A stretch of 22,823 nucleotides of DNA from a virus, in the IMG/VR virus record IMGVR_UViG_3300012930_000028, positions 1 through 22,823 of that record, one strand, 5' to 3'. The notes beneath the pieces were generated by a model that was not told the DNA's origin, made no database searches, and saw only the letters and a list, made by a program, of their open reading frames with translations. The position numbers and the translations under genes are program-made. Shown here piece by piece: positions 11,282 to 20,294 of the stretch. Within the stretch, counting starts at the first letter, position 1; each line of letters starts with the position of its first letter.

Positions 11282-13318
11282 ATGGCGTGTCCTGAACCGG
11301 TTGACGTTATTGCAGAAAAAGAACTTTGGAAATCGCTTTATGGTAAAAACAATGAGCGTGGTGAGTATTCAATAAAATTTGGTCAAGTGGGCGATCAATG
11401 GGATTCAGATGTTGCTAGTAGACGTGAATCTACAAATAAAGAATCACTGACATTTAATCTCTGTCTAAAGCACATCAAGAAAATCAAATCTCAATTTCGC
11501 CAGATTGATTTCAATTTAAACGTTTATCCTACAAACCAACGAAGTTATGACAGTTTGGAACTTAATTGTTTCAAGATGCTGTTTAATCACTTCATGATGT
11601 CGGATGAAACCCATAACACAATGGCTCAAGCATGGGACAAAATGGCTGATTTCGGCTATTCTTTTGTTGAAGTTAACTACGATACAGAAAGCGACGATAC
11701 ATTGTCATTAAAGCCAGTATTGCGCATGCATGAAGACCCTGCACTTGCTTTCTGGGATTTTAAGTCTTCTACCCCAACTAAAATTGATGGTGATTATTGC
11801 GGTATGGTTAAAACCATTTCCGATGATGAGCTTCGTGATAAATACGACCAAGCAAAAGATAAATCATTTCTTGAAGAAAAAAATACTGTTATTGAGTATT
11901 GGTATCGAGAAAGAAAAAAAATCGATTTTATTCAATTGGTCGGTGGCGAGTTTAAAAGAAAGGACTTAATAGACGAAAGTACCGATAAAATATACTACGA
12001 TACTACTAGTAATCTAGTGACTAGAAAGGGATATAAAAGCTGTATTTATTACATGGTGATTTGCAATAATGAGGTTCTTGTCAAACCTAAGTTATTCCCA
12101 ACTGAAGACTTGCCACTTGTTTATCATCCTGGATTAACCGTATGGACTCCAGACGGTTATCAGACCTTCCCTTTTATTTTCGCAATGGAAGGCTCACAAA
12201 AGCTTCATAATTTCACCATGAGTCAGATAGCGACTCTCGCGAAGAATGTATCGGCAACTAAATACTTTTTAACACCTGATCACATCCAAACTCCTGAACA
12301 GCGTGATGCTGCGATTAATATTTCAAAATATGAAGGTGCTATTGTGTTAGGTGAGCGCGCGGATGGAAATAGCAAGCCTCCTATGATTGTGCCGCCTTCT
12401 GAAATGCCGATGAGCATGCTTAATCTAGGAACTCAAACTAAGCAGGAGATTGATGAAATAGCGGGAGCGTTTATAGATGGAGCATTAAGCGACCAGTCCA
12501 TGATATCTGGTAAAGCTATCGGTTTAATTGCTCAAAATATGAATATGAGCACGATTAATGCTCATTTAATTTCATCGCAAATAATATTCATTGATTCAAT
12601 TTGTAAATTATTCCAGCAGATGCTTCCTAAAATAGTGACAGAGCAGCGGTGCATTACCATTCATAAAGAAGATGGGTTGTCAGAAGATATATATGTAAAT
12701 CAATTACTTGCGACTGGTAAAATCAAAAATAATATTAAGGATATCAGAAATACTTTTTTATATAACATTAAATCCGGTCCTAGTGCAGAGATGCAGCAAG
12801 AATCAAGTTTGAAGGCATTGATGGCATTTTATAGCGTTCCTCCTACCCCTGATTTTGCAGCAACAAAAGATTTATTCGCCCGTAATTTGCCGATTAAAGA
12901 TATTGACGAGTTTGAAAAGAGAATATTAACTACGATGGATCCAATGTTGATTAAATATACTAATGGCGAAATCACAAAAGATGAATATACAAAATACATT
13001 CAGCAGCAACAAATGCAAGCTCAACAGATGGCTGCACAGCAAGCTCAGATTCAGCAACAAATGCAGCAAGCTCAGATTCAAGTTGAGCAGCAACGCGCTA
13101 ATAGTATGCAGTTCAATGAAGAAACTAAACGCATGAAAGAAATTAGCGATTCACAGGCAGCAGACGCCGCTAATTATATTAATATGGCTAAGGTTCAAGG
13201 CGACCAAGAAATAAAAGCAGCTGATAATGCTTTGGGTCAACAAATGCATGAATTAGAAGTTGCCAAGTTAGCTAATCAGCAATTTAAAGAAATGCAAGAA
13301 ATTAACGCTCATCATTAA
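11282..13318 (+). CDS. Portal protein (P22 gp1-like)
   Basis: This 678-aa protein forms the dodecameric ring through which DNA enters and leaves. Recognisable features include an N-terminal region containing KFGQVGDQWDSDVASRRES, a central wing and stem with GAFIDGALSDQSMISGKAI, and conserved IKSGPSAEMQQES. The C-terminal region (about 575-675) is a long Gln-rich helix (QQQQMQAQQMAAQQAQIQ), as in the extended barrel helix of P22-type portals. Length is near P22 gp1 (about 725). Translation starts one base after the upstream stop without a strong ribosome site, so coupling is likely. The family is assigned by recognition and context. Confidence 0.9.
   Translation: MACPEPVDVIAEKELWKSLYGKNNERGEYSIKFGQVGDQWDSDVASRRESTNKESLTFNLCLKHIKKIKSQFRQIDFNLNVYPTNQRSYDSLELNCFKMLFNHFMMSDETHNTMAQAWDKMADFGYSFVEVNYDTESDDTLSLKPVLRMHEDPALAFWDFKSSTPTKIDGDYCGMVKTISDDELRDKYDQAKDKSFLEEKNTVIEYWYRERKKIDFIQLVGGEFKRKDLIDESTDKIYYDTTSNLVTRKGYKSCIYYMVICNNEVLVKPKLFPTEDLPLVYHPGLTVWTPDGYQTFPFIFAMEGSQKLHNFTMSQIATLAKNVSATKYFLTPDHIQTPEQRDAAINISKYEGAIVLGERADGNSKPPMIVPPSEMPMSMLNLGTQTKQEIDEIAGAFIDGALSDQSMISGKAIGLIAQNMNMSTINAHLISSQIIFIDSICKLFQQMLPKIVTEQRCITIHKEDGLSEDIYVNQLLATGKIKNNIKDIRNTFLYNIKSGPSAEMQQESSLKALMAFYSVPPTPDFAATKDLFARNLPIKDIDEFEKRILTTMDPMLIKYTNGEITKDEYTKYIQQQQMQAQQMAAQQAQIQQQMQQAQIQVEQQRANSMQFNEETKRMKEISDSQAADAANYINMAKVQGDQEIKAADNALGQQMHELEVAKLANQQFKEMQEINAHH
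13037..13080 (+). repeat. 17-bp direct repeat in the portal barrel-helix region
   Basis: CAGCAAGCTCAGATTCA occurs at 13037-13053 and again at 13064-13080, a 27-bp period coding QQAQIQ in frame. The repeat reflects duplication inside the Gln-rich helix. Changes of one period would add or remove nine residues without a frameshift. Confidence 0.85.
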
Positions 13319-13319
13319 C

Positions 13320-14684
13320 ATGCCAGTAATTACGGTTCCCATAAATAAAGGATTTTCACCAGACTGGAATACACGGCTAGGTTCACCTGATTTAGTTAAT
13401 ATGTTCGTGGGTCAATCTGGCGAGTTATATCCGACTCCAGGAATGTCATTATTAGTTTCTATCGATAATATTAGAAAAATACATTTCACTCCTTTTAAAT
13501 CAACATCTTATATCGTAGTAACGTCTAGCAATGTGTTAAGAGTCGATTTAAGCGGTGATGTATCTTTAATAAGCACGATTATCAATAGTGGTTTACAGGT
13601 TCAAATAGCCGAGAACCTACAAAATCAAATTGCTATCTCTGATGGCAGAAATGGGTATGTATATGACCAGAATACGTCAGTATTCACAAAGTTAGACCCC
13701 GTCAATAATAATTTTGCAATTACATCGCCAATTTCTGTTATCTCTTTGAATTCATATATTATTTTCCTAGGTTCTGATGGAATTTGGCAGGTTAGTTTAC
13801 CTAATCAAGCGGTTCAATATGACCCTGAAGGAGAACAAAAAATAGACTCCTCTTTAACGAGTGCGAAGTGTCTATCGAGTGTAGATAACAACCTTTTTAT
13901 TTTTGGTTTAACGGGTATTGAGAGATGGATACCAACCTTAAATACTAATGTGTATTTATTCCCCTTTCAAAAAGACACTAACTATAAAAAGGATTTTGGG
14001 GCTATATCGAGCGCATGTGTTGCCAATGGAATTAATAAAATCTACTTTTTATCTTCTCGTTTTATTCCTATGTCTTTGGATTCAAATGGAATGTTGGAAT
14101 TGCCAGACCAGCAAAATGCGATTGGGATTAGTAAAATAATTAGTCAATATCAAGAGAAAGAATTATGTCATGGTTCATTTTATAGCTTTAGAGGTAATTA
14201 TTTTTTCCATATTACCTTTCAAAAAGAGGGAATATCCTTAGTTTATAATCAGAACAGCAATAAATTGACCAAAAGTGATGATTTAATAATTAGCTCAGCG
14301 CAAAATCATGAAGTAGTTGCAAAACAGAGTAATGTTTACAATTTATCACTAGAGACTGATTACAAAAAAAGGACTTTAATCACAGAACGTCTAGTATTGT
14401 ACAAAGAACAGGCTAACTCTCGAAATCTATTAAATGGAATCGAGGTAAAAATGGTGCAGGGTTACTCTCAAAAAATAGAACCACAATTATTGGAAATATC
14501 ATTATCATTAGATTCTGATAGTTGGTTAAACGTAATAAGAATACCCTTTGGACTCACTGGAGAAAGGAATCATTTAGCTATATTAAAATGCAATGTTTCA
14601 TTTCCTTATGAATTAACCTTAAAAATTGAATACCACGGCAACTATAATTTCACAATTGAAAAACTAACATTAACCGTAAATTAG
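13320..14684 (+). CDS. P22 gp10-like packaged-DNA stabilisation protein
   Basis: This 454-aa beta-rich protein resembles the P22 gp10 tail hub component that seals the portal after packaging. It starts MPVITVPINKGFSPDWNTRL, then SPDLVNMFVGQSGELYPTPGMSLL, a pattern seen in that family (N-terminal NL/NMF ... P-G-L). Repeated four-strand, propeller-like units fill residues about 40-330. Length is close to P22 gp10 (about 470). The gene sits between portal and scaffold, whereas in P22 it follows gp4. The start is one base after the portal stop and no strong ribosome site is visible. Confidence 0.75.
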   Translation: MPVITVPINKGFSPDWNTRLGSPDLVNMFVGQSGELYPTPGMSLLVSIDNIRKIHFTPFKSTSYIVVTSSNVLRVDLSGDVSLISTIINSGLQVQIAENLQNQIAISDGRNGYVYDQNTSVFTKLDPVNNNFAITSPISVISLNSYIIFLGSDGIWQVSLPNQAVQYDPEGEQKIDSSLTSAKCLSSVDNNLFIFGLTGIERWIPTLNTNVYLFPFQKDTNYKKDFGAISSACVANGINKIYFLSSRFIPMSLDSNGMLELPDQQNAIGISKIISQYQEKELCHGSFYSFRGNYFFHITFQKEGISLVYNQNSNKLTKSDDLIISSAQNHEVVAKQSNVYNLSLETDYKKRTLITERLVLYKEQANSRNLLNGIEVKMVQGYSQKIEPQLLEISLSLDSDSWLNVIRIPFGLTGERNHLAILKCNVSFPYELTLKIEYHGNYNFTIEKLTLTVN

Positions 14685-14694
14685 GAGACCAAAA

Positions 14695-15399
14695 ATGACA
14701 GATGAGAATCAAGTACCACAACAAGAACCTGTTGCAGAACCACAAACGGAGGCGGTTGGTCATTCTCCTGCTGAAGACGGCGAATTAAACGAGTTTGATG
14801 CTGCTACTAAAGAGAAAATGAGTAAGACTATTCAAAATAGAATAGCGCCCATTACTAAAAAGAAAAATGAAGCTGAGCAACGTGCTGCCCAAGCAGAAGC
14901 TGAACGGGATGCGATTAAGAAACAGCATGAAGAGATGATGTCTAAGATGCAGCAAAATCCTGCTGCTATGACACCTGACCAAATGCAAAAAATGATTCAA
15001 GAAGAATCACAGAAGGTTCAACAAAGTGGAAAGGTAGCGAGTCTTGACTATAAAATAAATGAAGCTAAAAAAGAAGACCCAGAGTTAGGGGAATTATTAA
15101 CAAAAGGGAACGCCATTCCTCCAAGCATGGTGCAATTTCTTGCCAATCAAGATCATATTAATAATATGCCAGCGGTCGTAAAGCATTTATTGAAGGATAA
15201 AGGAGACCATGCCGTTTATATGAGTTCTAGTACGCCAGCCGAAGCGATTAATTTTATTAATAATTTAAGTAATAAGCTTTCTTTAAATAACCAACCTAAA
15301 CCAAGTGAGTTCACGCCTAACCCAAAACTATCAGACCAATCAGAAGATAATTTTAATGTAATAAAATATGTAAAAAGTAAGGGTTCTTATAGAAATTAA
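14695..15399 (+). CDS. Scaffolding protein
   Basis: The product is hydrophilic, acidic at its N-terminus (MTDENQVPQQEPVAEPQTEA) and largely helical. A coiled-coil-like segment lies at about residues 55-85 (KKKNEAEQRAAQAEAERDAI), followed by further charged helices. A lysine-containing C-terminus (NFNVIKYVKSKGSYRN) could be the coat-binding helix, as in P22 gp8. It lies just before the coat gene, which is the usual place, and has an AGGAG site. Composition and position make this assignment, as scaffolds are poorly conserved. Confidence 0.78.
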   Translation: MTDENQVPQQEPVAEPQTEAVGHSPAEDGELNEFDAATKEKMSKTIQNRIAPITKKKNEAEQRAAQAEAERDAIKKQHEEMMSKMQQNPAAMTPDQMQKMIQEESQKVQQSGKVASLDYKINEAKKEDPELGELLTKGNAIPPSMVQFLANQDHINNMPAVVKHLLKDKGDHAVYMSSSTPAEAINFINNLSNKLSLNNQPKPSEFTPNPKLSDQSEDNFNVIKYVKSKGSYRN

Positions 15400-15428
15400 T
15401 TGACTTTGTAATTTTTATTAATTAAAAT
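15400..15428 (+). promoter_or_regulatory. Promoter for the coat gene
   Basis: TTGACT (15400-15405) and TAAAAT (15423-15428) are 17 bp apart, close to consensus. The -35 begins directly after the scaffold stop. A separate strong promoter would explain a higher need for coat than for scaffold protein. Confidence 0.65.
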
Positions 15429-15431
15429 TAA

Positions 15432-15530
15432 GGCTCGTCAACATAAGACGTTAACTTATGCCATGGGATTCATGTAAAAAATCCAGTCCCCTAAGACTAT
15501 AAAAATGCGACCCGGAAGTTGTAATTTTAT
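15432..15530 (+). promoter_or_regulatory. Structured 5' leader of the coat mRNA
   Basis: Between the promoter and the coat ribosome site lie several small stems. CATAAG/CTTATG (15442-15460) competes with CGTC/GACG (15436-15450); these overlap and exclude one another. GGATT/AATCC (15466-15484) and AGTC/GACT (15485-15498) follow, then a GC-rich stretch GCGACCCGG unlike its AT-rich surroundings. A cis-regulatory RNA or a small RNA is possible. Nothing matches a riboswitch that I know. Confidence 0.45.
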
Positions 15531-15551
15531 TAATTATTTAGGAGACTAAAC

Positions 15552-16835
15552 ATGGCTAGCATTAACACGAACATTGTAACCTCGTTCGTTGCAAAACAAA
15601 TATTTGAGCTAAACGTGGGCATGAACCCGCTTATTAGTTCAGCAAATCGATATTATGTCGATACATTTCAAAATTCATTACCTTACGCTCCCGGCACTAC
15701 TGTAAATATTAAAGTACCTGGATATCCTAATGTGAATACTGGATTAACAGATATTCCGCAAGGTCTTGTAGATGTTGTATTACCTTATGTTATTACTGAA
15801 GATGATATTTATAGTACAACTTATCTAGTCGATAACTTCGAGATTAAATTTAACTTTAAAGGTGGCGCAGGCGCATTAACTGATGCACAAAAAGCAAATA
15901 TTGTGGATTCTTACGCGCTTCCAACTTATCTTGCTTTCCAACAAAAACAAGAAAATGTTGCGGCTTTCCGAATGAAGACAACCGCAATGTACACCCCAAT
16001 CGATACTCTTGAAAAATTATCAGGCATTAATAATTTCTCTGGCGTGTCGCAAGTATCTGAATTCATGGATAATTTACAATATTCAGAGGAACGATACTTC
16101 ATGATGAATTTGAAAGATGGATATGCCGTTTCAAATTCATTGCAAAATTCATTTAATACAAAATTGAATGAAAATGTATCTGATTCTGGTTGGATTGGTG
16201 GTAGTTCAATAAATTCTAATCTAGCAGGATTACAAGTTAAGAAATCTAAAAATTTAACTAAGCATACTGCGGGTCCATTAGCAGCATGGTCGCTGACAAA
16301 TCCAATCACTATTGCTAGCATTGACGGGACTGGCACCTTGGTAACTTTAACAGGCGTTGATGCTGTATCAACTAAATTAGTTAATGCTGGGGATTATTTC
16401 TCTGTTCCTAGTGTTCAGTTACTCAGTCCTATTGATAAAGTAGTTTTTGATAAAAAACTCGTTCTTAAAGCATCTGAAGATGCGAATGGTGACGGCTTCG
16501 GTAACGTCGTTATTAAATTACCTTATCCATTATTTGCCTCTGGTATGCATGCTATTGTTGATAGTTTGCCAGCTCCTGGTGCTGCTGTAATTCCTTATCC
16601 TAGTCGTAACTTAAACTTCGCCTATGTTCCTTCAGGATTAAGCGTTGTTCCGTTGCCATTAGGTAAAGTTTACGGTGCTGAAAATTCAGACAGTACAGCG
16701 ATGAATAAATGTCCTATCAGTGCTTATATGCAAGGTGCTGTATTAGATTTAGCGAATGTGTTCCGTATCGCTCAATTGATAGGTATACGCGCTTTTACTC
16801 CTTACATTGTAGAAGTTCCATCATCAGCTGCTTAA
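15552..16835 (+). CDS. Major coat protein (P22 gp5-like)
   Basis: This 427-aa protein is close in length to P22 coat (430). It starts MASINTNIVTSFVAKQIFEL, as P22-type HK97-fold coats do. The N-terminal arm leads to strands with TVNIKVPGYPNV. A central insertion of about 100 residues (around 220-330, containing TITIASIDGTG-like strands) could correspond to the telokin-like I-domain. The C-terminal helix-rich part ends LIGIRAFTPYIVEVPSS. A strong AGGAG site, its own promoter upstream and a hairpin after the stop suit a highly expressed gene. HK97 fold and P22 kinship are by recognition. Confidence 0.88.
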   Translation: MASINTNIVTSFVAKQIFELNVGMNPLISSANRYYVDTFQNSLPYAPGTTVNIKVPGYPNVNTGLTDIPQGLVDVVLPYVITEDDIYSTTYLVDNFEIKFNFKGGAGALTDAQKANIVDSYALPTYLAFQQKQENVAAFRMKTTAMYTPIDTLEKLSGINNFSGVSQVSEFMDNLQYSEERYFMMNLKDGYAVSNSLQNSFNTKLNENVSDSGWIGGSSINSNLAGLQVKKSKNLTKHTAGPLAAWSLTNPITIASIDGTGTLVTLTGVDAVSTKLVNAGDYFSVPSVQLLSPIDKVVFDKKLVLKASEDANGDGFGNVVIKLPYPLFASGMHAIVDSLPAPGAAVIPYPSRNLNFAYVPSGLSVVPLPLGKVYGAENSDSTAMNKCPISAYMQGAVLDLANVFRIAQLIGIRAFTPYIVEVPSSAA

Positions 16836-16842
16836 TACTAAC

Positions 16843-16860
16843 AGGGGGAGAAATCCCCCT
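16843..16860 (+). terminator. GAAA-capped hairpin after the coat gene
   Basis: AGGGGGA and TCCCCCT form a perfect 7-bp stem with a GAAA tetraloop, beginning 8 bases after the coat stop. Only two T residues follow, so it probably acts as a partial terminator or mRNA 3' stabiliser, lowering expression of downstream genes relative to coat. Confidence 0.65.
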
Positions 16861-16876
16861 TTAATGAGGAATAAAA

Positions 16877-17293
16877 ATGACAGCATTAAATTTAACACCG
16901 AAAGATACAAATTATTTAAATTGTAGTTTGATTAATCAGCAATTAACTCAGAATAAAGAGTTTTTAACTCTTAGTAGCGTGGATATAAGTTTTCCTGCCG
17001 GCGCTCCTGGTTATTTTATTACAGACGGGACAGGCAGAGGGCAATTAAGCGGACAAATTAATATTGATTCTAATCCCGCAATAAATATGGAATTATTTAG
17101 ACTACCAATAAAATATAAAATACCTACAGATTATTATTTTCCTGTTGTAGTCCTGGGAGCAGGTTATTCACCTAATGCAATAAGTATTAAAACTATTTCA
17201 GGCGTCATAGTCGTTACATTAATTAATTTACCAACTGTCGGCGATATAGTTATTTTAGATTCTGCGCCTTTTTTATTAAATTCGTATAACTAG
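16877..17293 (+). CDS. Beta-rich virion protein of unknown role (138 aa)
   Basis: The protein is almost entirely predicted strand. It starts MTALNLTPKDTNYLNCSLIN, then EFLTLSSVDISFPAGAPGYF, a Gly-containing middle, and repeated hydrophobic strands (YYFPVVVLGAGY, GVIVVTLINLP). It lies between coat and gp4-like genes, with an AGGA site. A head decoration or connector protein is plausible; I do not recognise the family. P22 has no obvious counterpart at this position. Confidence 0.6.
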   Translation: MTALNLTPKDTNYLNCSLINQQLTQNKEFLTLSSVDISFPAGAPGYFITDGTGRGQLSGQINIDSNPAINMELFRLPIKYKIPTDYYFPVVVLGAGYSPNAISIKTISGVIVVTLINLPTVGDIVILDSAPFLLNSYN

Positions 17294-17301
17294 GAGTTAT
17301 T

Positions 17302-17985
17302 ATGTTGATTTCAACATTAGTAACAGATGCACTTTATTTATCTTTGTATGATCGAGAATTGCAACCTGCTATTAATGGAGGAGTGACGAATGCTGCCTTA
17401 AATACATTAAATTATATATTTGATGAATGGCGAGATTTAATCCCTTATCCAGTAGAGTACACTTTTAACAGTGCCGCTGAATTATTAAATACCCCGTTTG
17501 TTTCGGTTGATAATGTTAATTATTTACTGCCAGGTAGCAATGTAAAACAACCCTTACTTTCAAAAGACTTAACTGATTTCAACAAATTAAGTTTAATCGT
17601 AGGACAGCAGTCAATTCCTAATATTTATTATTTTGATCCTCTCTTGCAGAATATTAATATTTACCCGTTACCGTCCCAGGTTGATAGTAGATTTATAGTG
17701 TGGGGTCGTGCTGCTTTGGGTCCATTAACCTTAAACTCCGCATTACCTCAAAATATGCCTATTTTCATGGCAAATGCACTGATATACGAATTAGCAGGGC
17801 GTCTTGCTGGTGAAAAGGGAGCCGTTTTCAATGAACGAAAAGAAAGAACACGGCTAGATTTAATAGGGCAGTTGAAATCAAAACGACAAGTTAGTTTATC
17901 AACCCCTAGAGATAATGTTTTTGGTAGCCCAAACGGGAAGCATCCATTTCCTTTTTTTTATTATTTATCAGGGGGTGGTTCTTAA
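17302..17985 (+). CDS. P22 gp4-like portal adaptor / tail accessory protein
   Basis: This 227-aa protein begins MLISTLVTDALYLSLYDREL, then ALNTLNYIFDEWRDL, resembling the helical core of P22 gp4-type head-completion proteins (typical pattern: alternating helices with a mid-length D-x-W). Further parts include SIPNIYYFDPLLQNINIYPL and ALIYELAGRLAGEKG. These adaptors attach under the portal and receive the gp10-like hub. It is longer than P22 gp4 (about 166). AGGAG precedes the ATG. Its stop shares a base with the next start (TAATG). Confidence 0.75.
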   Translation: MLISTLVTDALYLSLYDRELQPAINGGVTNAALNTLNYIFDEWRDLIPYPVEYTFNSAAELLNTPFVSVDNVNYLLPGSNVKQPLLSKDLTDFNKLSLIVGQQSIPNIYYFDPLLQNINIYPLPSQVDSRFIVWGRAALGPLTLNSALPQNMPIFMANALIYELAGRLAGEKGAVFNERKERTRLDLIGQLKSKRQVSLSTPRDNVFGSPNGKHPFPFFYYLSGGGS

Positions 17986-18242
17986 TGGACAATCAAATAC
18001 CTACACCTCCCTTAAATCCTGATTTAGTGGAAATTCACAAGCATATTATTCAGCTTAATAATTGGTTGGGCAATATGTTTTTAACGGGGAACCAAGCCAC
18101 CCATTTAGACCAATCTACTTTAAATAAAATGGTATCAACAAATGATTTAAAGCAGGCGGGAAAGATTTTCTTTAATACAGGTAATAACAAAACACAAAAG
18201 GCAACCATTGTGTCAGGAAACTTAATTATTTCGGATTTTTAA
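17985..18242 (+). CDS. Small virion-region protein (85 aa)
   Basis: A short hydrophilic protein, MDNQIPTPPLNPDLVEIHKH, has a helical N-terminal half and a C-terminal half of probable strands (KIFFNTG, TIVSGNLIISDF). It overlaps the gp4-like stop by one base (TAATG) and is followed after one base by the next start. No family is recognised. It lies where P22 has its needle and gp14 genes, but it is too short for a needle. Confidence 0.55.
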   Translation: MDNQIPTPPLNPDLVEIHKHIIQLNNWLGNMFLTGNQATHLDQSTLNKMVSTNDLKQAGKIFFNTGNNKTQKATIVSGNLIISDF

Positions 18243-18243
18243 T

Positions 18244-18918
18244 ATGTTTAATCCTATTTTAGATGCATTTGGCGATAATCAAGGAGCATACGATGATGCT
18301 TATAATGCTTTTAATCAGCAGGCGCAACGCTACAACCCATGGATTGAAAGAGGCAACAGAGCATCTGATTTAGCCTTTCAGCAATATCAACAGAATGCTC
18401 AAAATCCTACTTTTCAGCAAGATGCAATAGCGCGACATTGGCAGCAATCTCCTTTCCAAACTCAATTATCTGACGCTTTAACAAAGCGCATGAATATGAA
18501 TGCTGCTAATTCCGGCATGATTATGTCACCAGTGGCTCAAGACGCTTTAAATAAGCAACTTAATACTCAGACTGGGCAATTTCAGCAAGATTATGTCAAC
18601 CAAGGACTAGACCAATATAATAAGTCTTTGGGTGGTTTAAGCCAAATAGGGCAATCCGGCTTAACCGCTTTAGATTCTCAAGGTAATTTAATAACCCAAG
18701 GAATTGGTGCGAGATTAGGCGGCTCTATATCCCATAATAATGCCATTAATAGATTATTAGGAACGGGCGCGAACCTGGCAATGGCTTATGCCCCGTCTAT
18801 GATGAGTGGAGGTTTTACAAGTCCTGGCGGTACAAATTACATGAACACCCCTAACATGAGTTATGGTGCTTATTCACCTCCGTCGTCTTCATCGACCTTT
18901 AATATAGGTGGATATTAA
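18244..18918 (+). CDS. Probable DNA ejection protein (P22 gp7-like position)
   Basis: This 224-aa protein is first of three consecutive genes whose lengths (224, 457, 595) closely track P22 gp7, gp20 and gp16 (about 229, 471, 609). The sequence is Gln/Asn/Ala-rich and helical (AYNAFNQQAQRYNPWIERGN), with a Gly/Ser-rich tail (PSSSSTFNIGGY). Such proteins are packed in the head and injected with the DNA to form a channel across the envelope. The identity is based on order, size and composition, not on detectable motifs. Translation probably couples to the upstream stop. Confidence 0.65.
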   Translation: MFNPILDAFGDNQGAYDDAYNAFNQQAQRYNPWIERGNRASDLAFQQYQQNAQNPTFQQDAIARHWQQSPFQTQLSDALTKRMNMNAANSGMIMSPVAQDALNKQLNTQTGQFQQDYVNQGLDQYNKSLGGLSQIGQSGLTALDSQGNLITQGIGARLGGSISHNNAINRLLGTGANLAMAYAPSMMSGGFTSPGGTNYMNTPNMSYGAYSPPSSSSTFNIGGY

Positions 18919-18920
18919 GA

Positions 18921-20294
18921 ATGTATGAAACTGGTCAACGCTACGGAATTTGGGGGGTAATTCCTCAAGCGAATGATGCTGTCAGTTATGGACTTCAGCA
19001 AGCGGGTACTTTAAGTAATCTAAAACATGAAGGATTGTTAAATCAAGCTTTAGATATTCAAAATCAATCGGCTCCTCAATTAAATGCATTGAAGATACAA
19101 GGCGGACAATTAAAAAACCAATATTATCCGCAAGATGAGGCAGTTAGATTAGCAAATGCTTTGACATTAATTAATAGGCAAGGTTTACAGCAAAGTAGGT
19201 TTGGCGACCCAGTATACATGTTAACTAAATGGTTAAATTCTCAAGCAATGCCAGTGAGAACTGCTTGGGCTCAAGCTAATCCTGAACTATATGCACAAGT
19301 TACAAATAGACAATTTAATAATGTAATGAATCCTGGTTCTAATCCTGCGGGGTTAGGGGCTAATAATGATATGCAAGCCTATAATTTGTTAACTCCTTTC
19401 GCAAGAATGGGTAACCAGTCGCAAACAGGAGGGCAACAGCAACCACAAGCTTTAGGTCAACAACAGCCAGACCCTGTACAGTCACCTAATTATTTTTATT
19501 CCTCGAAGGGGGGATTAGGGAATCAACCTATTAATAACCCGTTAGCTACAATCGCACCTTCAGGAGCATTAGGTCAGCCTTCTGGTGGAGCAGTCCAACC
19601 TGGAATAGGCGCGACGACTCAGATAAATACACCGCCACCTCAACCTGTTTCTGGTGGTTCATCAGGAACACAACCAACACAATATTTTACTGGTGCCCAA
19701 ATAAAATCTTCCACTGATAATGCATTATCAAAAGAATTAGATACTACCGCTACTATTAATCGCCAACAAGCATTTGGAAGATTGAAATCAGGTGTATCTA
19801 GTTTTATGGATAACATAGATTCATTTGCAAAATACCAGGGAATAACTGGGAAAGCTCAATTAGCGATAGATGCCGCTAAGTCTGCATTGGGTCATACTCC
19901 TGATGATTATCAACAATATCAAAATGCGCAAAATTCATTGGATATTATTAAATCAGATTTGGGTCCTATGTTAGGGAAACAAGCAACAGACCAAGCTGTA
20001 AAAGATGCTGCAAAAATTTTAGATTTTGACGGAATTAGTTCAAATCCTAAATTTGCATTAAATAAATTTTATAACCTTCTCCATACCTTACAAAAAACAG
20101 GCGAGGTAAATGAATTGCCTTTAGGTCAGCAAAAAGCTCATCCTAAATTAGTTGATGAAATTAATGCACGTCCTGCTCATGATTGGGCTGCCCCTCCTCA
20201 GCGTTGGATGGCAGGCGGTCAAGTGTATAGCGATGGGAAAGGTAATTTTTATACTAAAGATGAAATTGACAAAATGGCGGCTTCTAAAAAATGA
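18921..20294 (+). CDS. Probable DNA ejection protein (P22 gp20-like position)
   Basis: This 457-aa protein has a helical N-terminal third (YGLQQAGTLSNLKHEGLLNQ). A low-complexity Gln/Pro/Gly centre at about 170-265 (GGQQQPQALGQQQPDP) follows, then a helical C-terminal domain with LDTTATINRQQAFGRLKSGV and DYQQYQNAQNSLD. The disordered middle is typical of injected proteins that must pass a narrow tail. It is second of the three-gene set; its stop overlaps the next start as ATGA. No catalytic motif is seen. Confidence 0.65.
   Translation: MYETGQRYGIWGVIPQANDAVSYGLQQAGTLSNLKHEGLLNQALDIQNQSAPQLNALKIQGGQLKNQYYPQDEAVRLANALTLINRQGLQQSRFGDPVYMLTKWLNSQAMPVRTAWAQANPELYAQVTNRQFNNVMNPGSNPAGLGANNDMQAYNLLTPFARMGNQSQTGGQQQPQALGQQQPDPVQSPNYFYSSKGGLGNQPINNPLATIAPSGALGQPSGGAVQPGIGATTQINTPPPQPVSGGSSGTQPTQYFTGAQIKSSTDNALSKELDTTATINRQQAFGRLKSGVSSFMDNIDSFAKYQGITGKAQLAIDAAKSALGHTPDDYQQYQNAQNSLDIIKSDLGPMLGKQATDQAVKDAAKILDFDGISSNPKFALNKFYNLLHTLQKTGEVNELPLGQQKAHPKLVDEINARPAHDWAAPPQRWMAGGQVYSDGKGNFYTKDEIDKMAASKK

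Noticed and set aside
15463-15477. Four-codon leader peptide ATG GGA TTC ATG TAA in the coat leader
   Set aside because: There is no ribosome site and such a short frame is expected by chance.
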